From positions 1 to 43,137 of the forward strand of contig JAQAJJ010000026.1 of NCBI GenBank assembly GCA_028278675.1: a DNA stretch of 43,137 nt, read 5' to 3'. Position numbers and translations under genes: made by a program. The DNA comes from Candidatus Azophilus lithoversatilis (GTDB lineage: Bacteria > Pseudomonadota > Gammaproteobacteria > Pseudomonadales > Azotimanducaceae). The notes below the pieces were generated by a model. It ran no database searches, was not told the origin of the DNA, and worked only from the letters and a program-made list of their open reading frames with translations. This document shows positions 35,515-43,137 of this stretch, one piece after another. The stretch's first letter is position 1; each line of letters begins with the position of its first letter.

Positions 35515-37406
35515 ATCCTCAAGACCTTCAAGTTGCGTCCGCCGTATATCAGGTTGACCAGCGCCCGGGTGCCCATGATGGCGGTGAACACCGACGTGAC
35601 GATGCCCACTGCCAACGTCACGGCGAAGCCCTTGACGGGCCCGCTGCCGATGGAAAAGAGGATGATCGCCACAAAAAAGGTGGTGATGTTGGCGTCGAGA
35701 ATGGTCAGCAGGGCGCGGTCGAAGCCCGCGGCGATGGCCTGCTGCGGCGCCCGCTCCTTCAGTTCCTCGCGAATGCGCGAGAAGATCAGCACGTTGGCAT
35801 CCACGGCCATGCCCACGGTCAGCACGATGCCGGCAATGCCGGGCAGGGTGAGGGTGGCGCCCAAGACCGACATCACGGCCACCAGCAGCGTCAGGTTGGC
35901 GATCAGCGCCAGGTCGGCAGCCAGCCCGAAGCCGCGGTAGTAGATGATCATGAAGATCATCACCAGGATGAAGCCGACCACCACCGATTGCTGGCCGCGT
36001 TCGATGTTCTCCTCGCCGAGGCTGGCGCCGACGGTGCGCTCCTCGACGATGTACATGGGCGCGGCGAGCGCCCCCGAGCGCAGCAGCAGGGCCAGGTCGC
36101 GCGCCTCGCCGAGTTCCAGGCCGGTGATGCGGAAGTTGTAGCCGAGGGCCGACTGAATGGTGGCCACGCTGATCAGGCGGCGCTCCTCCACCGTGTAGCG
36201 CTCCACCACCTCTTCGCCATCCACCATGACGGTGCGGGCGCGCGGCTTCTGCTCGATGAAGATGATGGCCATGGAGCGGCCCACGTTGTCCTTGGTGGCA
36301 TTGTTCATGCGCTGGCCGCCATCGCCGTCGAGGCCGATGCTGACCTGCGGCAGGCTGGTCTCCGGATCGTAGTCTTGGCTTGCGGAAGTGACCTGGTCGC
36401 CGGTGACGATGTTGCGCCTGAGCAAGGTGGTTGGCGTGCCCCGGTAGTCCAGCGTCTCCGTCTGCGAGGCGCGGTCGCCCGGCATGGCGACCAGGCGGAA
36501 CTCCAGGTTGGCGAACTTGTTAATGATCCGCTTGGCTTCAGCACTGTCCTGTATGCCGGGCAGGTCGAGCACGATGCGCTCCCGGCCCAAGCGCTGCACC
36601 AGTGGCTCGGAAACGCCCAATTCATTGACCCGGTTGCGCAGGCTTTGCAGGTTTTGCGATATGGCCGCATCCTCGAGTTGGCGCAGGTACTCATCAACCA
36701 TCGCGAATTCGAGCGCTGGCTGGCCATCGACGTCGGTCTCGGAAACTTCAAAACCCTCAAATTGCTCCGCGAGCAGGGCCGCCGCCTCATCGCGCAGGGC
36801 GGCATTCTGAAACGGGATGCGCAGCCGCGTTCCGTCCACCCAGTTGCGCCCGACGTAGCGGATGCGCGCCGCCACCAAGGCGTCGCGGGCGGTTTCCTCC
36901 ATGCTCTCCATGCGGTCACCGACGAACTTGTTCATATCAACCTGCAGCAGCAGGTGGACGCCGCCGGACAGGTCAAGCCCCAAGGACATCGGCGCCGCGC
37001 CTAAGTCGGCCAACCATGGAGGCGTGGTGGAGGCCCGCGTCAACGCAACGATGTGGTGGTCCTCACCGCCGGCAAGCGCCTGCATGACCACTTCCCGCGC
37101 CCGCAGTTGGTCGCCGTCATCCATCAATCGCAGAAAACCGGAACTGCCCTCCAGCTCCGCGGCCTTCAACCGGATGCCGGCATCCGCCAAGGCCGCACGG
37201 GCCCGCTCCAGCGCCTCGGCGCTTAGAGCCCGGTCGGGATCCTCCGGCTTGACCTGCAGCGCCGGATCCGGCGGAAAGACGTTGGGCGCCGCGTACAACG
37301 CACCGAGCGCGACCACCGCCAGCACAAACAGGTAGCGGCCTAACGGATAGGTGTTCGGCGCCCGCTGCTTCGCCGGGGACAAACCGAGCAGGCTTTCGCC
37401 AACCAT
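35511..37406 (-). CDS. secD: protein translocase subunit SecD
   Basis: 631 aa RND-family membrane protein. N-terminal helix (YLFVLAVVALGALYAAPNVF), large periplasmic P1 domain with GLDLSGGVHLLLQVDMNK and RERIVLDLPGIQDSAEAKR, then five C-terminal helices including GMAVDANVLIFSRIREELK with the conserved Asp for proton coupling. Length equals the gammaproteobacterial form (615 in E. coli). Starts 23 bp after yajC. Confidence 0.97.
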   Translation of the reverse strand: MVGESLLGLSPAKQRAPNTYPLGRYLFVLAVVALGALYAAPNVFPPDPALQVKPEDPDRALSAEALERARAALADAGIRLKAAELEGSSGFLRLMDDGDQLRAREVVMQALAGGEDHHIVALTRASTTPPWLADLGAAPMSLGLDLSGGVHLLLQVDMNKFVGDRMESMEETARDALVAARIRYVGRNWVDGTRLRIPFQNAALRDEAAALLAEQFEGFEVSETDVDGQPALEFAMVDEYLRQLEDAAISQNLQSLRNRVNELGVSEPLVQRLGRERIVLDLPGIQDSAEAKRIINKFANLEFRLVAMPGDRASQTETLDYRGTPTTLLRRNIVTGDQVTSASQDYDPETSLPQVSIGLDGDGGQRMNNATKDNVGRSMAIIFIEQKPRARTVMVDGEEVVERYTVEERRLISVATIQSALGYNFRITGLELGEARDLALLLRSGALAAPMYIVEERTVGASLGEENIERGQQSVVVGFILVMIFMIIYYRGFGLAADLALIANLTLLVAVMSVLGATLTLPGIAGIVLTVGMAVDANVLIFSRIREELKERAPQQAIAAGFDRALLTILDANITTFFVAIILFSIGSGPVKGFAVTLAVGIVTSVFTAIMGTRALVNLIYGGRNLKVLRI

Positions 37407-37429
37407 CAGCCTCGACCGCCTAGGGTGCG

Positions 37430-39970
<2,541 letters not shown>

Positions 39971-40019
39971 GGGCGTGGCCAACCGGCAGGCAGGAATCAA
40001 GCATTTTACCCCCGATGTC

Positions 40020-40042
40020 GGCGCGAACCTTTGGTTCGCGCC
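40020..40042. terminator. perfect 10-bp hairpin upstream of queA
   Basis: GGCGCGAACC-ttt-GGTTCGCGCC. Same stem core as the hairpin at 32881-32899. It lies 50 bp upstream of the queA start, so it is more likely a REP-like element than a terminator of a known gene. Confidence 0.45.
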
Positions 40043-40659
40043 TGCGCCTCGGATTAGGGCGGTTCGACGGGACGGTGGGTGCTCCCCCGCGGCGGATCAG
40101 AGATTGTCGCGGTAGTCGGCGTTCACCGCTTGGTCAATGGCGGCAGCGGCCTGCGGAGGCGCGTTCTTGGCAGCGGCGAACATCTTGCCGAAGGACACCT
40201 CGTGTCGCGCGCCCCAAGCTTCGGGACACCAAAGCTCCGAACGAATGAATGCCTTGGCACAGTCAGTTGATGCTCGGAAGCCCTAAGCTCGCCCCAGTGC
40301 GGCGAACCGCCGATGCCTAAGGATCATCGAGCCAGTTGACGAGCCTTCTCCACTTGTTCCATTGAAGCTTCGACCCCAGCCCGCCGGGCGCCGACAGATA
40401 GGGAACAAGCGCTCTGCTTGCCCGGCGTTCATCGCGGGGAGGAACGGCACTTCGCGCCATGCGAGGGCAGCACGCCCTCGTCTTGAATCGGAGCCTTCAG
40501 CTTGCCCCCGAACGGCGCGCCGCCGACGCCGAAGGAACAACCCGCCAGCCGCTGGGCCGTCTCCATTTGTTCCATGGAAGCCCTTAGCTTGCCCCAGAAC
40601 GGCACGCCGCCGACGCCGAAGGAACAACCCGCCAGCCGAACAAGGTGTATTGTTGGTGT
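40043..40659. repeat. repeat-rich gap before vapB with at least three copies of the 57-bp repeat
   Basis: No gene supported. Copies at 40281-40336, 40495-40551 and 40582-40638; the last two are nearly identical (about 53 of 56 bases; core AGCTTGCCCC, then CGCCGCCGACGCCGAAGG) and lie 87 bp apart, joined by TCTCCATTTGTTCCATGGAA. A similar joiner (TTCTCCACTTGTTCCATTGA) follows the first copy. A further divergent copy seems to start near 40366. Just before vapB are two GGTGTA hexamers separated by five bases (about 40644-40660), a possible operator. Confidence 0.8.
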
Positions 40660-40869
40660 ATGTCACGCACAAACATCGACGTCGACGAACGGGCATGCGC
40701 CGAGGTGATGCGGAGGTTTGGATTCGCGACCAAGAAAGAAGCGGTCAACTTCGCCCTGAGCATATTGGCTGCCGAGCCCTTGAGCTTGGAAGAAGCCCAG
40801 AAGCTGCGCGGTTCGGGTTGGGAGGGCGATCTTGACGAGATGCGGTCGCAGGGACCCGCATGGTCTTGA
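40660..40869 (+). CDS. vapB: VapB-type antitoxin
   Basis: 69 aa. N-terminal ribbon-helix-helix-like MSRTNIDVDERACAEVMRRF with KKEAVNFAL, and C-terminal LRGSGWEGDLDEMR, the usual VapB toxin-binding tail. Should bind the adjacent VapC and repress the operon. Its end overlaps the vapC start by 10 bp. Direct repeats of GGTGTA lie at the promoter side. Confidence 0.9.
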   Translation: MSRTNIDVDERACAEVMRRFGFATKKEAVNFALSILAAEPLSLEEAQKLRGSGWEGDLDEMRSQGPAWS

Positions 40870-41243
40870 TCGATACGTCGGCTTGGGTCGAATTCCTACG
40901 AGATACCGGATCACCTGCATGCGAGCGGGTTCAACAAGCCTTAGTGGATGAGGCCGCCACAGCCGATCCGGTCCGAATGGAAGTGTTGGCTGGTGCACGC
41001 AACGAGCTGCACATGATTCAACTGCGCAGGTTGCTCGCACGATGTATGCACTTCGCCGCTGACCCGGTCGACTATGAGCAAGCGGCGACCCTCTACCGCC
41101 AGTGCCGCGCCAACGGTGAAACCGTGCGAAAGCTGATTGACTGCCTGATCGCGGCGGTTGCAATCAGGCATGGCGTCCCTGTGCTGCACCGCGATGCGGA
41201 CTTTGACGTGCTGAGGCGGCACACAGGGCTCGAAACCGCTTAG
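40860..41243 (+). CDS. vapC: VapC-type PIN-domain ribonuclease toxin
   Basis: 127 aa PIN domain. Acidic residues of the metal site are visible: MVLIDTSAWVEFLR (first Asp), PVRMEVLAGARNE (Glu), KLIDCLIAAVAIRHG (Asp) and LHRDADFDVL (Asp). Expected to cut specific RNAs when free of VapB. The pair sits between a repeat cluster and a tRNA gene, typical of mobile or unstable DNA. Confidence 0.93.
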   Translation: MVLIDTSAWVEFLRDTGSPACERVQQALVDEAATADPVRMEVLAGARNELHMIQLRRLLARCMHFAADPVDYEQAATLYRQCRANGETVRKLIDCLIAAVAIRHGVPVLHRDADFDVLRRHTGLETA

Positions 41244-41330
41244 CTCCCGAGTCCCGATCCGCCGACGAACACGACGAACCATTTCGAGTTGGCGCACCGG
41301 CGCGAGGTTGCTAAGATTCGCGGCCCCAAT

Positions 41331-41417
41331 GCCTGGGTGGCGAAATCGGTAGACGCGCCAGACTCAAAATCTGGTTTGGGCAACCAAGTGAGAGTTCGAG
41401 TCTCTCCCCAGGCACCA
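41331..41417 (+). tRNA. tRNA-Leu (anticodon CAA)
   Basis: Acceptor GCCTGGG pairs with CCCAGGC, followed by A and encoded CCA. D-arm GTGGCGAAATCGGTAGAC; anticodon stem CCAGA/TCTGG around loop CTCAAAA gives CAA; variable arm TTGGGCAACCAA; T-arm GAGTTCGAGTC. 87 nt, class II leucine tRNA. Confidence 0.97.
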
Positions 41418-41501
41418 CCTGCCCCAACTCCGTGTCGGCTTGGCTTGGCGCATGGACGTTGCAACTTTGTTGTGGATTATGGCTGCGGCGTCGATGGCGT
41501 C

Positions 41502-41825
41502 CTAACGCTTCTGGGCGCACTCGGCGTCGCGGTCGTCGCGGCACCGCTGGCAAAGCAAGTCACCCTCAAGCCGTTTCCGATACGCACACCTGCGGCACCC
41601 GCCTTCTGCGGCAAGTGCGGCCCGTTTTCGGCGACAACTGGCCGCCCGACGAGCCAGACAGGGCACGCAGGCGTTGGCAAATGTTCCGTCTTTCTTGACG
41701 GCCGCCGGCCTCCGGCAGCGCTTGAGCGAGCACTCGGGGGCCGGGGTCCGGCGGAGGATGGCGGGCGGCACGAAGCCCTCGGGGAGTTTTCCGCTCCACT
41801 GGGCAACAAGGGTTGGAAGGTCCAT
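41502..41825 (-). CDS. cysteine-rich small protein, possible zinc ribbon
   Basis: 107 aa, not recognised. ATG 41825 has AGGAG seven bases upstream, the best ribosome site in this gap. Cys pairs are regularly spaced: CSLKRC, CVPCLARRAASC, CRRCAYRK and CQRC, with many Arg and Lys, as in zinc-ribbon nucleic-acid-binding proteins. The start MDLPTLVAQWSGKLPEGFVP is less basic. Codon 21-30 region contains one copy of a 27-bp direct repeat whose other copy lies upstream of the gene. Located beside tRNA-Leu, a common integration place. Confidence 0.55.
   Translation of the reverse strand: MDLPTLVAQWSGKLPEGFVPPAILRRTPAPECSLKRCRRPAAVKKDGTFANACVPCLARRAASCRRKRAALAAEGGCRRCAYRKRLEGDLLCQRCRDDRDAECAQKR
41746..41772. 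repeat. 27-bp direct repeat, copy 1
   Basis: GTCCGGCGGAGGATGGCGGG plus CGGCACG, identical to 41860-41886, 114 bp apart. This copy lies in the 5' part of the cysteine-rich gene. Confidence 0.9.
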
Positions 41826-42439
41826 GTCGGTCTCCTGTCAGGTTGTTGCCGACGCGGGAGTCCGGCGGAGGATGGCGGGCGGCACGCGCGCACAGCGCGG
41901 TCACCTCGCGCCAGCGAGGTCGGAGCGAAGCGGAGAACCGACCGGTTGACCGCGCGAGCACGCGTGACACGCTGGAACGCATCGACGGACGTGTGCCTTC
42001 TTCGCGCCAGTGCCGCGAGGCATTGCTGCTAGCCGAGCGAAATGCCCGGTGCGGTCCAGCGGGGCTGTTTGGCGGTCATTGACGCGGGCGGCGGCAAGTC
42101 GGTCGTCGAACAGGCGGACGTCGTGGTGTGCCATGGGTGGAAGTTCCGACAGACCGCTTTGGATGGCACGTCGGCATCGGCGCCCGGAGGGCGCAAGCGT
42201 TAGCGATCGTTACCCGAAGGGACGAGACCGCTTGCGGGCTCGGTCGCCGCAGGCGATAGAGCGCGGGCCGCAAGGCAACGCCCCGGAAAGGCCAGCCCGG
42301 TCACAGGCAAGGAGGTCGCCGTCGACCTCGCATCGTCAGGCGACCGGTGGGAGTCCGGCCGACAGGTTGCATTTCCCGGCCCAACGGCTAGCCTGTCAGG
42401 GCAGATAAGCCAAACGCCGCGTCAGCGACGGGGGCGATC
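41826..42439. other. GC-rich gap without a supported gene
   Basis: Several short frames exist, none with a ribosome site and a recognisable product. A minus-strand stretch 41901-42134 reads CHACSRGQPVGSPLRSDLAGAR at its end, perhaps a fragment. The last 20 bases carry GGGGGCG before the DUF433 start. Confidence 0.35.
41860..41886. repeat. 27-bp direct repeat, copy 2
   Basis: Identical to 41746-41772. It lies upstream of the start codon of the cysteine-rich gene, suggesting a local duplication of the coding region or recombination between the copies. Confidence 0.9.
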
Positions 42440-42661
42440 ATGAACGAACCGATAGACAGGAATCCCGACATCCTGGGCGGTACCCCGGTGTTCGCACACA
42501 CCAGGGTCCCGGTGCGCATACTCATCGAGTACCTCGAAGCGGGCGACCGGCTCGACGACTTCCTTCAGGACTTCCCTTCGGTGTCCCGGGATCAAGCCGT
42601 CGCGCTGCTGGAAAGAGCCAAGTTGATTTTCGCCGGCGAGCAGGATGAGGCTGCTGCTTGA
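42440..42661 (+). CDS. DUF433 antitoxin-like protein
   Basis: 73 aa, normal DUF433 size: ILGGTPVFAHTRVPVRILIE, then YLEAGDRLDDFLQDFPSVSRDQAVALLE. DUF433 proteins pair with PIN-like toxins and bind DNA through a winged-helix-like fold. Overlaps the next gene by 17 bp. GGGGG precedes the ATG. Confidence 0.92.
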   Translation: MNEPIDRNPDILGGTPVFAHTRVPVRILIEYLEAGDRLDDFLQDFPSVSRDQAVALLERAKLIFAGEQDEAAA

Positions 42662-42980
42662 CGAGTCGGTCCCCCGGCCGCTAAGGACGTCCTTTCCAGC
42701 CGCTTTCGAGGTTCGAACTGTCCCTGAGATGGGATGGGCGGGCACCGGAAACGGCACGCTCCTCGGCCTCGCTGCGGATAGCGGATTCGATGCGCTGCTC
42801 ACCGTAGACCGCGGGTTCGCGCATCAGCAGAATCAGGACGACCTGCCGCTCCCTGTCGTCATCATGCTGGCCCCAAGCAACCGACCGGACGATTTACGAC
42901 CGCTGGTGCCGGAGGCGATAGGCATCCTGTCCGGCACGCTGCAAGGGCGCGTCTACCACGTCCCGGCAGCTGGCCCATGA
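42645..42980 (+). CDS. DUF5615 PIN-like toxin
   Basis: 111 aa. MRLLLDESVPRPLRTSF supplies the first acidic site; GFDALLTVDRGFAHQQN the second. These are hallmarks of the Mut7-C/DUF5615 PIN-like family that pairs with DUF433. Presumed ribonuclease toxin. Together with vapBC it makes two toxin-antitoxin pairs within 2.4 kb. Confidence 0.9.
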   Translation: MRLLLDESVPRPLRTSFPAAFEVRTVPEMGWAGTGNGTLLGLAADSGFDALLTVDRGFAHQQNQDDLPLPVVIMLAPSNRPDDLRPLVPEAIGILSGTLQGRVYHVPAAGP

Positions 42981-43137
42981 ACTTGAAGACAGGTTGTCGC
43001 GATCAGAGTTTGCCGCCGGGCTGTGGGGCCGGTGGGGCCGGTGATCGTGATGATGGCCTTCGTGAAGGAGGAGCGGGCGGAGCCGCTGGGGGAAGAGGAC
43101 GCTTGGAGAAGATAGGCTCGCTGCTGGTTGCGGTGGC
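42981..43137. other. window end, no clear gene
   Basis: A tandem GTGGGGCCG/GTGGGGCCG occurs near 43023-43041. A TTG at 43103 opens a frame to the edge (MEKIGSLLVAVA) preceded by AGAGGA; this could be the start of a signal-peptide-bearing gene, but only 12 codons are visible. Confidence 0.25.

Noticed and set aside
40281-40638. CRISPR array
   Set aside because: The repeat units are about 57 bp, diverged, unevenly spaced, with similar rather than unique spacers, and no cas genes are near. They match a copy in queA, so they are dispersed repeats.
41901-42134. 77-codon minus-strand frame
   Set aside because: No ribosome site, no recognised family and strongly GC-driven composition; described only as possible fragment.

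Overview
The window is high-GC bacterial DNA. Its conserved blocks (ndk-rlmN-rodZ-hisS-yfgM-bamB-der, queA-tgt-yajC-secD-secF, trmJ/suhB beside iscR-iscS, rseP-bamA-xseA) point to a gammaproteobacterium. I cannot name the genus. Codon use is uniformly GC-rich, but the gaps are full of small repeats and several genes are broken or trimmed, as in a genome under rearrangement.

Layout. 0-3.1 kb: a gene tail, a secreted PQQ-dependent dehydrogenase, and divergent bacterioferritin and bacterioferritin-associated ferredoxin genes. 3.6-8.7 kb: RseP protease, BamA and exonuclease VII large subunit. 8.9-12.1 kb: a steroid 5-alpha-reductase-like membrane enzyme, a dead XRE regulator, an AhpD-like gene with an in-frame UGA at the redox cysteine position, and tRNA-Ser(CGA). 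12.1-18 kb: cupin, acyl-CoA-dehydrogenase-like flavoenzyme, a deleted amidohydrolase, GST and tannase/feruloyl esterase, punctuated by related repeats. 18-25 kb: the ndk-to-der operon on the minus strand, without ispG. 25-34.5 kb: crotonase, iscR-iscS without iscU, a cassette of DUF1214 protein, sulfotransferase, two SDRs and an SRPBCC protein, then trmJ and suhB. 34.6-40 kb: queuosine and SecDF operon. 40-43.1 kb: repeats, two toxin-antitoxin pairs, tRNA-Leu(CAA) and a cysteine-rich small protein.

Most interesting points: (1) UGA aligned with the second Cys of a CxxC motif in an AhpD-like protein, a candidate selenoprotein at 10301-11413. (2) A perfect 49-bp inverted copy of part of bfd lies in frame in the dehydrogenase gene. 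(3) An 83-bp dispersed repeat has three copies, one inserted in frame within a sulfotransferase gene. (4) A second repeat family supplies the C-terminal tail of QueA. Together these suggest that short sequences are being copied into genes and kept when the frame survives.
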